This document shows, one piece after another, positions 8,143 to 15,851 of a DNA stretch of 39,317 bases (the first letter of the stretch is position 1; each line of letters starts with the position of its first letter). The position numbers and the translations under genes were made by a program. Source of the DNA: Scytonema tolypothrichoides VB-61278. Lineage in GTDB: Bacteria > Cyanobacteriota > Cyanobacteriia > Cyanobacteriales > Nostocaceae. The notes beneath the pieces were generated by a model. It searched no databases and was not told the origin of the DNA. It worked only from the letters and a program-made list of their open reading frames with translations. The DNA is taken from contig NZ_JXCA02000019.1 in NCBI RefSeq assembly GCF_000828085.3, positions 537,820 to 577,136 on the forward strand, in the 5' to 3' direction.

Positions 8143-8292
8143 TTATTTCCCGTCCAGCTTTTTCTTCAGTGAACGTACAAAATCTCTTAGGACGTCAGAC
8201 TGAGTTATTTGTTCTTGTTCGCAATATCGAACTAGTATTTCTTTTTCTTGGTCAGTAATTCTAAAAGTAACGTGATTGTTCGGTTGCGCCAT
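8143..8292 (-). CDS. 49-aa ribbon-helix-helix (CopG-like) DNA-binding protein
   Basis: Begins with ATG at 8292 and reads MAQPNNHVTFRITDQEKEIL, then VRYCEQEQITQSDVLRDFVR, then SLKKKLDGK. The pattern beta strand (HVTFRIT), helix A (DQEKEILVRYCEQEQ), turn, and helix B (SDVLRDFVRSLKKKL) is the ribbon-helix-helix fold used by small repressors and antitoxins, which bind DNA as dimers. A 7-bp-arm palindrome overlaps the region directly upstream of the start, as expected for autoregulation. No partner toxin gene lies beside it, so a free-standing regulator is more likely than an antitoxin. There is no visible Shine-Dalgarno. Confidence 0.75.
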   Translation of the reverse strand: MAQPNNHVTFRITDQEKEILVRYCEQEQITQSDVLRDFVRSLKKKLDGK

Positions 8293-8297
8293 TGACA

Positions 8298-8320
8298 ATG
8301 TACCGCGTTTTGAGGTACAT
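8298..8320. promoter_or_regulatory. Probable operator of the ribbon-helix-helix gene
   Basis: Perfect inverted repeat ATGTACC (8298-8304) / GGTACAT (8314-8320) with a 9-bp spacer, ending 6 bases before the start codon of the 49-aa gene. Just upstream, GGATGTTCC occurs twice 22 bp apart (8332-8340, 8354-8362), about two helical turns. Both are candidate binding sites. Confidence 0.5.
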
Positions 8321-8495
8321 AGATTCTATCAGGATGTTCCTAATAATTAACTCGGATGTTCCAAGTTAAGCTCAAAAAACAAGTTGTTTAATGGCGAGAA
8401 TGAAAACAACCACTGAAGTTCTATTAGTCTATAGAATGCTACGCAAAATCTTGGCAGAGGCAAAGACTGTAATGGTCGTAGCTGACAAATAGAAT

Positions 8496-8640
8496 GGGGT
8501 ATTGGCAGTCCCCAGAGTCTCGCGCTCTCCCCTAATACTGTTGTGAGACAGTTCTAGAAATACTAAGGGGTAACTTCATGAATATGGTCTCACGGGAGAC
8601 TAGGCTAGATTGAAGAATCTGCGCGTCAAAAGAGCGCAGA
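8496..8640 (+). ncRNA. Candidate structured RNA in a 600-base non-coding gap
   Basis: Between 8293 and 8899 I find no convincing gene. Within it, 145 bases can form a chain of short perfect hairpins: GGGG/CCCC (8496-8513), AGAG/CTCT (8514-8528), CCCCT/AGGGG (8529-8570) enclosing ACTGT/ACAGT (8537-8552), GTCTC/GAGAC (8587-8600) and TCTGCGC/GCGCAGA (8618-8640). I cannot match it to a known RNA family; a 6S-like or attenuator role is conceivable. Strand is a guess, chosen because the next gene on the plus strand starts at 8900. Confidence 0.3.
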
Positions 8641-8899
8641 GTGTCAACAAAATAACTTCTAACACAAGTTGTTTGTAGATAAAAAAGCTCAGTTACTTTC
8701 TTGGAACTGGGCTTGGCTACACAAAGACTTTTGCAAGTATCACCTTCAAAAACTCATAACAGAGCAACAAAGTCAATCTGAATATCGACGAAGTAGACTA
8801 GGTAAACAACTCTTCATCATTTTGTATCAGATTGTCATCAAGAAGAAGTTGGCATTACAGGTGCACTATCGCCAAAAATAGCTTTACTTCCATCAAGCA

Positions 8900-9805
8900 A
8901 TGCATTATCGATACAAAGTTTACACACGACGATTGTTACTAGCTATCGGGATAGGTTTACTGGCTTTACTATTATCACCACTCATATTCTACGGCTGGCG
9001 GTGTTTTTTGCGTCCTCCCCGCACAGATATAGAGCAAATTTTGTTTCGTGGAATTACTTACAAGCGTTATCCTCTCTCGACACCACGCCCAGCAATGATC
9101 CACATTGTCACTATTGATTTAAAAACACCAGGAGTTAAACCACTTGTCACTCCAGGAGAACCAAAACCAACGGATAGAGAAACAACCGCACAGAAAACGT
9201 CTGATTTTCTGAAAGAATTTAAGCTGCAACTAGCAATTAATGCTAGCTATTTCCATCATTTCCACGAAAAGTCCCCTTGGGAGTACTATCCTCACAGTGG
9301 TGATCCTTCCTATCCAATAGGCGAGGCTATCTCTAATGGTGATCGTTATTCACCACCTGAACCAAATTTCCCCGTATTGTGCTTTTCTCCTCAAAATCGT
9401 GTGCAAATATTGAACAGTGATAAGTGTCCTGAAGGCACAGTTCAAGGTGTTGCAGGAAACCAGCTTTTAATTTATCGCGGTAAGGCAATTGATGATAACT
9501 CAAAAGATGATAAGCCGTATCCACGTGTTGCAGCGGCTGTCAATCGAGAAGGGACAAAACTGTGGCTGATTTTGGTAGATGGAAAACAACCACTTTACAG
9601 CGAAGGAATCACAATTGCTGAATTAAGAAAAATTGTCGCCGATTTGGGGGCTTATACAGCACTGAATCTAGATGGGGGTGGATCAACAACACTGGTAATG
9701 GGAACTGATCATGGCTCAAAGGTATTAAACGCTCCAATACATACCAGAGTACCAATGCGTGAGCGTCCTGTTGCTAACCATTTGGGATTTTATGCGGCGG
9801 AATGA
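8900..9805 (+). CDS. Phosphodiester glycosidase family protein (NAGPA/DUF2233 domain), membrane-anchored
   Basis: 301 aa with an N-terminal hydrophobic anchor (LLLAIGIGLLALLLSPLIFY, residues ~12-31) placing the domain outside the cytoplasmic membrane. The domain shows the family hallmarks: LAINASYFHH mid-protein, PRVAAAVNREGTKLWLILVDG, and the C-terminal ALNLDGGGSTTLV, as in the uncovering-enzyme/NAGPA fold that cleaves sugar phosphodiesters. In bacteria such proteins are linked to cell-surface glycans; the substrate here is unknown. The ATG lies 18 bases after the end of a small doubtful frame. It is followed at 71 bases by the 59-aa gene, which may be co-transcribed. Confidence 0.88.
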   Translation: MHYRYKVYTRRLLLAIGIGLLALLLSPLIFYGWRCFLRPPRTDIEQILFRGITYKRYPLSTPRPAMIHIVTIDLKTPGVKPLVTPGEPKPTDRETTAQKTSDFLKEFKLQLAINASYFHHFHEKSPWEYYPHSGDPSYPIGEAISNGDRYSPPEPNFPVLCFSPQNRVQILNSDKCPEGTVQGVAGNQLLIYRGKAIDDNSKDDKPYPRVAAAVNREGTKLWLILVDGKQPLYSEGITIAELRKIVADLGAYTALNLDGGGSTTLVMGTDHGSKVLNAPIHTRVPMRERPVANHLGFYAAE

Positions 9806-9875
9806 GTTCTCGACTTTCCTTCTTGCACGCTTTGGGAATTTTAATTGCAAGATAGTGCAAATAGAGGAAAGCTTT

Positions 9876-10055
9876 ATGAAAGAAAATTTTGAGGGAATTG
9901 ATGACACACAAGTGAAAACTTCAGCGCAAGTCGAGAGTGAAAAGCCAGATTTAGTGGAAACAGACAAGAGTTTCGTTGTCAGAGAAATTGAACACTCCAG
10001 CAAAGAACAAATCAGATCTATCGATTTAAGCAAACTTGAAGCATTTAACGAATGA
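9876..10055 (+). CDS. 59-aa acidic hypothetical protein
   Basis: The frame is open from 9759, but GAGGAAAG (9864-9871) before the ATG at 9876 marks the likely start (MKENFEGIDDTQ). The protein is strongly acidic, has no Cys, Trp or Tyr, and ends in a helical SIDLSKLEAFNE. Its leader (AGGAAAGCTTTATGAAAGA) closely resembles that of the oxidase at 11399 (AGGAGAAAGTTTTATGAAAGA without its last base), although a LysR gene lies between them on the other strand. It could be a small regulator, a precursor-like peptide or an accessory to the glycosidase upstream; nothing in the sequence decides this. Confidence 0.55.
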   Translation: MKENFEGIDDTQVKTSAQVESEKPDLVETDKSFVVREIEHSSKEQIRSIDLSKLEAFNE

Positions 10056-10308
10056 AAGATTCTGAACCATTGTAACCGTAAGCTTACAAAATCAAGACAA
10101 CAAGAAAGGAAATCTTCCCTATAACTAAACTACTTGAAAAGTAGGTTTCCAAATCTCCTGAGCGTAACCAGGGAACTCTAATTTCGAGTGTAATCAGCAA
10201 AGGTTGAAAGTACTCAAAAACAGAATCCGAGTAAAATCCAAATTTCTCCCCATCTTTTCCATCCACAGCTTTGTAGGTAGGGATAGTGGGGATTTCTTTT
10301 GTTTGATA

Positions 10309-11277
10309 TCAAAAGTATGGTTCTGCGATCTCTTGAACTACCGTGAGGAATTGGCGCAGCAAGATCGAATCGGTCGGTGCTGGCTCTAACAAAGCCTTGA
10401 GATCTGCCCGTCGCCACACCACCGCAATTGCCCTTGCAAACGGGGTGTCTTGAAGTTCTCGGTACACCACTCCTTGACGTTGAAGCGTTTGCACGTTGTC
10501 CGGTAGAATCGAGACGCCTGCACCTGCCGCAACTAAGCTAAGGTTGATCACCATCCAAGTGGCTTTGACCGTTTCCAGCAATATTGGCTTGAATCCCCGA
10601 AGCTCAAATTGCGATAAGACCACTTCGTAGGACGGTACAGCATCAAGTGGTGGCAAAATGAGCGGTTCGTGCTTGAGTGCTTCAAGTGGAATGATCGATC
10701 GCGCCGTCAGGGGATGATGTTCTGGCAATGCGACCACAAAGGACTCTTGCACAATCGGGAGAAAGTTTACAGTTGAATCATCTGAGTAAGGATTGGGCAG
10801 ATGTTCAAATCCAACATCGATCGAGCCATCCCGTAGTCCTTGCATCATTTCCTCGATCGTCATCGTTCGCAGTTCCAATTCCACGTTCGGATAACGATTC
10901 CGAAAGGTTTTGAGAATGTCGGGAAGTAAACTATTCGCGATCGCAGTGTTCACCACCACAACCAGCTTTCCAATTTCGCCACGACTCGCTTCCTGTGCGC
11001 GTGTCATCGCCCGTTCGAGCGCAGTAGTGGCTTGCTGAAGTTCGGTAAGAAACACTTTTCCCGCCGTCGTCAACACTGGAGGGCGACGAGTCCGATCAAA
11101 CAGTTCTACACTCAACGCCGCTTCTAATGCCGCGATCGTTTTGCTGAGGTAGGACTGTTCCACATTCAAGCGTTCAGCCGCTTTGCTAAAGCTCTTTTTC
11201 TCGCCCGTTTCGGCAACAAGCTCCATAAAATAATGTAGCTGTCGCATTTCAAGCTGATTCCAAGGTCGAAGGGACAT
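10309..11277 (-). CDS. LysR-type transcriptional regulator
   Basis: 322 aa. The N-terminal winged helix-turn-helix reads MRQLHYFMELVAETGEKKSF, then SKAAERLNVEQSYLSKTIAALE, then LFDRTRRPPVLTTAGKVFL, the standard LysR signature. The remainder is the substrate-binding-like effector domain (GEIGKLVVVVNTAIANSLLP onward). The ATG at 11277 is used; another at 11247 (MRQLHYF) would give a more typical start. It is divergent from the oxidase gene at 11399, with two palindromes in the 121-base interval, the classic arrangement in which LysR controls itself and its target. GC content and CGATCG density look higher here than in neighbouring genes, suggesting possible transfer together with the oxidase. 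The effector is unknown. Confidence 0.93.
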   Translation of the reverse strand: MSLRPWNQLEMRQLHYFMELVAETGEKKSFSKAAERLNVEQSYLSKTIAALEAALSVELFDRTRRPPVLTTAGKVFLTELQQATTALERAMTRAQEASRGEIGKLVVVVNTAIANSLLPDILKTFRNRYPNVELELRTMTIEEMMQGLRDGSIDVGFEHLPNPYSDDSTVNFLPIVQESFVVALPEHHPLTARSIIPLEALKHEPLILPPLDAVPSYEVVLSQFELRGFKPILLETVKATWMVINLSLVAAGAGVSILPDNVQTLQRQGVVYRELQDTPFARAIAVVWRRADLKALLEPAPTDSILLRQFLTVVQEIAEPYF

Positions 11278-11287
11278 TGCACATAAA

Positions 11288-11343
11288 TAGTATGATTAAA
11301 ATGTCATACTAAGATAATCAAAATCCTCTTACTATCATAGTAA
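11288..11343. promoter_or_regulatory. Two palindromic operator candidates in the LysR/oxidase divergent promoter
   Basis: Site 1: TAGTATGA (11288-11295) / TCATACTA (11304-11311), perfect 8-bp arms, 8-bp spacer, 11 bases from the LysR start. Site 2: TTACTAT-C-ATAGTAA (11329-11343), perfect 7-bp arms. Both are AT-rich dyads of the size bound by LysR dimers and share ATAGTA/TACTAT cores. The -10/-35 elements cannot be fixed by eye. Confidence 0.6.
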
Positions 11344-11398
11344 TAATCTTTTAAGCTTGCTTTCATGAAACCATGACTTGCAACTAGGAGAAAGTTTT

Positions 11399-12169
11399 AT
11401 GAAAGAGCCGGCGATCGCTCTGACCTCTAGCCGCTTAAATCGAGACATCGAACTACCACCGGCGGTGAAAGCCCAAGAATCGGCAATCAGTTCTAGAACA
11501 ATCGCTTATTGTCACTCCGTCCTTGATCGCAGCCGCTTTTTTTGCCTGCTGAAAACTGGAAACATAACTCCACCAATGATGCAATATGCCTTTCTCCAGT
11601 ATTATTTTTGGCGCGATCAGCTGCATCAGTGGTTTGGCTTGTGCATCGTTAAAGCTGGTAGTTGTACTGATCCAGATCAGAAATCCGCGATTATGTCTTT
11701 AGCAGATCACACTTTTACAGATTTGCAAGACGATCATAATGAGATGTATGTGGAATTTCTTCATGAGCTTGGATTGAGTGATACTGAAATTGTGGCAGCG
11801 AGGCGAAGTGCCGCAACTGCATCGTATGAACGCTCATTTTTCGATGAATTCGGCTACGAAACCGACAACTTTTACGAAGCCCTGGCTGCGCTAAGTGGTC
11901 GAGAACTGTGTGTGTCTGTCCGAAATGCTAGACTCCTTCAATCCTATTTTGATGCTCGTAGCATGAAGCACCCAACTTGGTTGAGCTTGCACGCGGAATT
12001 AGAGGTGAATCATTTCCAAGATTCTATTCGTCCGGTGCTGACTCGTTATGAGGAGGATTCAGTCAAACTGAGTAGCGTAATCAAAGCCGTCGAACGTGGG
12101 ATTGATCGACACGTACAATATTTAGATGATCTGCTGGTTGAGTACGAATCCCAAGTCAATGCTGTTTAG
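11399..12169 (+). CDS. Haem-oxygenase-like (TenA/PqqC-fold) iron-containing redox enzyme
   Basis: 256 aa, all-helical, starting at the ATG after AGGAG (11386-11390); the frame extends to a TTG 21 bases earlier. The pattern FLQYYFWRDQLHQWFGLCIV, DDHNEMYVEFLHELGL and LHAELEVNHFQDSI matches the haem-oxygenase-like fold shared by TenA, PqqC and non-haem di-iron oxidases/oxygenases. Candidate metal ligands are H76, D112/H113, H198, E202, H205 and D208, but I cannot align them rigorously. TenA's catalytic Cys pattern is not evident, so an oxidase is favoured over thiaminase. It is divergent from a LysR gene that probably regulates it. Substrate unknown. No biosynthetic neighbours follow; the next 320 bases are repeats. 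Confidence 0.8.
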   Translation: MKEPAIALTSSRLNRDIELPPAVKAQESAISSRTIAYCHSVLDRSRFFCLLKTGNITPPMMQYAFLQYYFWRDQLHQWFGLCIVKAGSCTDPDQKSAIMSLADHTFTDLQDDHNEMYVEFLHELGLSDTEIVAARRSAATASYERSFFDEFGYETDNFYEALAALSGRELCVSVRNARLLQSYFDARSMKHPTWLSLHAELEVNHFQDSIRPVLTRYEEDSVKLSSVIKAVERGIDRHVQYLDDLLVEYESQVNAV

Positions 12170-12290
12170 GACATTACTCGTCCATGCAAGTGGATGCTGA
12201 AAATACGAACGTGGATTGTCACCTCTGTAAACGATTGCTTTTATAGCGCTTCTCGTTTGAATGAAGTACAGATTTATCTGCGTCCATCTG

Positions 12291-12333
12291 CACGGCAGGT
12301 GCTTCAAGTCGGCGAAGCCGCCCAACGCACTGC
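12291..12333. repeat. Palindromic interspersed repeat next to a tandem duplication
   Basis: GGCAGGTGCTTCAAGTCGGC followed by GAAGCCGCCCAACGCACTGCC forms an imperfect inverted repeat and is the reverse complement of the first module of the element at 256-340. It appears to have inserted into another cyanobacterial repeat (the CTGCGTCCATCTGC type), splitting it. The whole 12170-12491 gap is repeat material with no gene. Confidence 0.65.
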
Positions 12334-12446
12334 CTCGTCCATGTGCGGTTTTTTAATTCTTTAATGTACTGTTTTGACCTACTTTCGCACTGCCTCGTCC
12401 ATGTGCGGTTTTTTAATTCTTTAATGTACTGTTTTGACCTACTTTC
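12327..12446. repeat. Perfect tandem duplication of a 60-bp unit
   Basis: Bases 12327-12386 and 12387-12446 are identical as far as I can read. Each copy begins GCACTGCCTCGTCCATGTGC and ends TTTTGACCTACTTTC, with a T6 run inside. The unit lies just past the signal peptidase stop, 46 bases away, so it may affect its 3' end. Lack of divergence suggests a recent slippage or recombination event. Confidence 0.9.
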
Positions 12447-12491
12447 TTAGTTTCCCATAATAATGCTTGGCTTATTTCCACGCCCGGTGTA

Positions 12492-13562
12492 CTAGAGAGA
12501 ACCCATTCGGTCAAGAGGAAAAAATCTTTTGTAAGCTTTACCAATAATAAGATTACGAGGTACAACGCCCCAGCAACGACCATCGTAACTACTGTTACGG
12601 TTGTCACCTAGCACTAAATATGAATCGGGCGGTATAGTCTGGGGTTGGGACAAGAAAGGCGGTTGCGCTCCTGATATGCATACATCAATTGCTGTGCGCT
12701 GTTGTGCAGAAACATACTGTTCTTCAAGTGGCTGGTTATTGATATAAACTTTGCCATTCCTGAGTTCTACTTTTTCACCTGGTAAACCAATTACACGCTT
12801 AATAAAGGCATCTGTGTACTGTTCTTTTTGAAGCTCTTGGGTAGGAGAAAAAACCACAATATCGCCACGCTTTGGAGCGAGCAAGCGATAGCTGAATTTA
12901 TCCACAAGGATTTTGTCTGCCTCCCACTGATTTGGTGAGCCATGAAGAGTTGGTTCCATAGCACCTGAAGGAATCCAACGAGCTTCTACTACAGATGTTC
13001 TCAGTAACAATGCAAGCACTGTAGGAAGTAAACTTGATATTGCTATAAGTAGGGCAATAATAATTGCTCTCCTTGAACTTCTCTCTCGACGAACAGGTGC
13101 TAATATGTAGGAAAGATAAGCAACAAGAGCCAATACAAACGGGTAAATAAAGGATAAACTACCTGCAATAATTAAGAGTAAGACTATAAAAAATAAAGCT
13201 AAATACCACTTGCCAATATAGAAGTGACCAAATCCCAGAAATATTTGGGAAAGAAACATAGCAAGCCAGGGGTCTTTGGTTTGCTTGCGTTCAGCTTCAA
13301 ACTCCTCATTATTATTACGAGTCGCACTACGGTAAGCATCAAATAGATTCCAAAACCAAAGGAATAGAGTCATTCCTAAAACACCAACGCCAATGACTAC
13401 ATTTCCTCCAGGACTTAATATTAGCCATAGTCCAATTAAATACAAAGCTATATTAGAAAATATAATTAAATATCCTTTTAATCTTTTTTCAGAATATATT
13501 TGTCCTAAACCCGGAAAAATTTTTGATAAATTTACAGCTAACCAAGGTTCTTTATTTGACAT
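12492..13562 (-). CDS. lepB: Signal peptidase I with an N-terminal multi-span membrane domain
   Basis: 356 aa, longer than most signal peptidases (about 200). The catalytic half is standard: RWIPSGAMEPTL with the nucleophile S199, then KRGDIVVF, FIKRVIGLPGE with the general base K255, and LGDNRNSSYDGRCWG. It cleaves signal peptides on the outer face of the cytoplasmic membrane. The first ~190 residues hold several hydrophobic spans and two related segments (PWLAVNLSKIFPGLGQIY at 6-23 and PWLAMFLSQIFLGFGHFY at 98-115), suggesting an internally duplicated TM2-like module fused to the peptidase. The canonical PSGSM reads PSGAM; the nucleophile itself is kept. Single-gene unit. Confidence 0.92.
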   Translation of the reverse strand: MSNKEPWLAVNLSKIFPGLGQIYSEKRLKGYLIIFSNIALYLIGLWLILSPGGNVVIGVGVLGMTLFLWFWNLFDAYRSATRNNNEEFEAERKQTKDPWLAMFLSQIFLGFGHFYIGKWYLALFFIVLLLIIAGSLSFIYPFVLALVAYLSYILAPVRRERSSRRAIIIALLIAISSLLPTVLALLLRTSVVEARWIPSGAMEPTLHGSPNQWEADKILVDKFSYRLLAPKRGDIVVFSPTQELQKEQYTDAFIKRVIGLPGEKVELRNGKVYINNQPLEEQYVSAQQRTAIDVCISGAQPPFLSQPQTIPPDSYLVLGDNRNSSYDGRCWGVVPRNLIIGKAYKRFFPLDRMGSL

Positions 13563-13756
13563 ATATAGATAAAGGACATTACAAGGATTTTTATACTCCT
13601 GTAAATAGGCAATTTATACAAATTGAATCATTTATTTACAATGGATTGGCGATCGCCACTGCCATAATAGGTCAAAACAGTTTAGGCTGAAAACAAAGGA
13701 ACTTGGTGTGGCACGATTAGCTCCATAGGTCAATTTTTTGATTGAATTAGTAGTAG

Positions 13757-13785
13757 GGTGCGTTATGCCTGGTGGCTAACGCACC
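13757..13785. repeat. Intergenic palindromic repeat
   Basis: GGTGCGTTA (13757-13765) / TAACGCACC (13777-13785), 11-nt loop, with a partial third copy (TTTGGTGCGTTGCGCC) just after. The 13563-13910 gap holds this cyanobacterial repeat and no gene I can support. It lies downstream of the aminotransferase. Confidence 0.6.
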
Positions 13786-13910
13786 ATAATCAGGCTTTGG
13801 TGCGTTGCGCCCACTGCGAACTTTGCGGGAGGAACATCCACACCGCAAATTCGCTCTGGAGCGGTTCAAAAATAGGTATTCTTCTGACGGTTCGGAATTA
13901 TAAACTACCG

Positions 13911-15056
13911 CTACTCATGCAAAACCTGCTGCAATGCTTCTAAAAGTCGATCAACACTTTCCTTGCGACTGTTAAAGCCCATGAGTCCAACGCGCCAAAC
14001 TTGACCTGCGAGTTCGCCAAGACCACCTCCAACTTCGATATTATGTTCATTAAGCAACTGCCGTGCAACTGCTTTACCATCTACTCCTTGTGGAATGCGG
14101 ACGGTGGTGAGAGTGGGTAATCGGAACTGTTTGTCAACGTGAAAACTCAGTCCAAAGTTCTCTAACCTCTCCCAAAGATACTCTGCATTTTTTTGATGGC
14201 GTTGCCAAGAATTTTCTATTCCCTCTTGGGCAATCAAGCGCAGTGCTTCTCGTAAAGCATAGTATAAGTTAATGGGCGCTGTATGGTGATAAGTACGTTC
14301 TTCCCCCCAATACTTGCTCAACAACGTCATATCTAAATACCAGTTCGCTACCTTAGTTCGACGCCGATGCAATTTCTCGATCGCACGAGCACCTAACGTC
14401 AATGGCGAAGCACCAGGAGGACAACCTAATCCTTTCTGGCTACAGCTATAAGCTACATCAACTCCCCACTCATCTAAAAGCAAGGGAACTCCACCTAAAC
14501 TGGTGACAGTATCTATCAATAGTAAAGAGCCGAATTCACGACATAACTCACCAACTCCTTCGAGTGGTTGACGTGCTCCTGTGGAGGTTTCTGCATGGAC
14601 GAGAGCTAGAATAGCAGGACGATGAGTTTCTACGGCAGTTCGCAACTCATCCAGCGAAAAGACTTGTCCCCAAGGTTTTGTGATGGTTCGGACATCGGCA
14701 CCATATCGAGAAGCCATCTCAACAAGGCGATTGCCAAAATACCCAGCGACACCAATCAAAACGACATCTGGTGGTTCTATTGTGTTGGCGATCGCCGCTT
14801 CCATTGCTGCTGATCCTGTCCCGCTGATTGCGATCGTCCACTGGTTTTTCGTCTGCCACACGTACCGCAGCAAAGATTGAATTTCATCCATCAATGTGAG
14901 GAAAGCTGGATCAAGATGTCCGACTGGGGAAGTATTCATTGCTTCCAAAACTGCGGGGTGGGCATTCGAGGGTCCGGGTCCCAACAGTAGGCGGGATGGT
15001 ATCGTCAGGGGTGAAAGTTGTAACCGCTCGTTGTTGTCGATTGAGAGTGTTTGCAT
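13911..15056 (-). CDS. Class-V aminotransferase, alanine/serine-glyoxylate type
   Basis: 381 aa, fold-type I PLP enzyme. It opens with LLLGPGPSNAHPAVLEAM and GHLDPAFLTLMDEIQ, typical of alanine-glyoxylate and serine-glyoxylate aminotransferases. The cofactor site is visible as D182 in LLLIDTVTSLGG and the Schiff-base lysine K208 in YSCSQKGLGCPPGASP. It transfers an amino group to glyoxylate to make glycine, fitting cyanobacterial photorespiratory metabolism; which donor it prefers cannot be read from the sequence. Older annotations of such cyanobacterial proteins as a soluble hydrogenase subunit should be disregarded. The start ATG is followed directly by the conserved N-terminus; no strong Shine-Dalgarno is seen. 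Intact and monocistronic. Confidence 0.92.
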   Translation of the reverse strand: MQTLSIDNNERLQLSPLTIPSRLLLGPGPSNAHPAVLEAMNTSPVGHLDPAFLTLMDEIQSLLRYVWQTKNQWTIAISGTGSAAMEAAIANTIEPPDVVLIGVAGYFGNRLVEMASRYGADVRTITKPWGQVFSLDELRTAVETHRPAILALVHAETSTGARQPLEGVGELCREFGSLLLIDTVTSLGGVPLLLDEWGVDVAYSCSQKGLGCPPGASPLTLGARAIEKLHRRRTKVANWYLDMTLLSKYWGEERTYHHTAPINLYYALREALRLIAQEGIENSWQRHQKNAEYLWERLENFGLSFHVDKQFRLPTLTTVRIPQGVDGKAVARQLLNEHNIEVGGGLGELAGQVWRVGLMGFNSRKESVDRLLEALQQVLHE

Positions 15057-15137
15057 GATTATTTTTTCTAAGGTAAATGATAATTAATGCATATATGATA
15101 AATTTTTATTGTGCATTGTTTTTGAAAAAGAATTCAG

Positions 15138-15211
15138 GAGTCAGCAATGCTTATAGTGGACACTAAACTCGCCACTCCTCACCTAGGAGAACTTTCCAAC
15201 ATTGCTGACTC
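15138..15211. repeat. 74-bp element with 12-bp terminal inverted repeats
   Basis: GAGTCAGCAATG (15138-15149) and CATTGCTGACTC (15200-15211) are perfect inverted arms around a non-coding core that itself contains ACTCGCCACTCCTC. MITE-like, in the long gap upstream of the aminotransferase. Confidence 0.55.
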
Positions 15212-15274
15212 TTTAAAGGTCAGTCGCCTAAATACTTATTATTTTGACAAAATTAGCATTGGTGGTCAACAAAT

Positions 15275-15310
15275 AGGGGTGTAAGAGGGTAAGGGTTTCC
15301 TTACACCCCT
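15275..15310. terminator. Strong hairpin in a long intergenic gap
   Basis: A perfect 11-bp stem AGGGGTGTAAG / CTTACACCCCT with a 14-nt loop. No gene ends next to it on either strand, so it may end an unrecognised small transcript or be a repeat. The T-tail is weak (GTTGTAG). Confidence 0.4.
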
Positions 15311-15508
15311 GTTGTAGTGCAAGGAATTCTCAGGTAACAAGTAGAAGGCGTATGATTAAGAACGCCGTATTTATCGTACAATTTCCGCTCGATATACATC
15401 TTTTTTTGTTTTCCGTAACCCACGTTCTGCAACCGGCACTGTCACAATCGGTTTTTTCTGATTTTTAAGGCATTTTTTTATACTTTTGACGTCTCATCGT
15501 CGTTCTGC

Positions 15509-15585
15509 TCCCTGTTCCCTGTTCCCTGTTCCCTGTTCCCTATTCCCTATTCCCTATTCCCTGTTCCCTGTTCCCTATTCCCTAA
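15509..15585. repeat. Heptamer tandem repeat TCCCTRT, 11 units
   Basis: Units alternate in blocks: four TCCCTGT, three TCCCTAT, two TCCCTGT, one TCCCTAT and a final TCCCTAA. These are short tandemly repeated repetitive sequences typical of filamentous cyanobacteria. The gap 15057-15851 contains this, the two elements listed before it, and no supportable gene. Confidence 0.95.
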
Positions 15586-15851
15586 TAGCAGATTTCATTT
15601 ATTGACTTGACATCAGATTCAAATTACGTTAAAAAATCTCAAAACTCAGTTCACTTGTTGCCCAAATCACTCTTGTGCAAGTGGTTCATCCAATTGGGTG
15701 AATGCGAAATTAAACTGGGGAATATAACCTGAAAGAAGAACGACTTTTTAAAGTTTTGTTTGGTTGCTATCCAAATACCGGAAAAACTGCCAAAGAGTCG
15801 ATAATGGTCTTCCGTGATACATTTATTACTTGATGAGAAAAAGGTCAGAGT

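Noticed and set aside
8669-8881. 70-aa frame (TTG start) before the phosphodiester glycosidase
   Set aside because: No Shine-Dalgarno, no recognisable family, and it sits in a hairpin-rich non-coding region; too weak to call.
10084-10266. 60-aa minus-strand frame between the 59-aa gene and LysR
   Set aside because: No ribosome-binding site or family resemblance; overlapping frames on the other strand are equally good.
11399-12169. Thiaminase TenA or PqqC itself
   Set aside because: No thiamin or PQQ genes nearby, and the expected active-site patterns are not clear; a general haem-oxygenase-like oxidase is safer.
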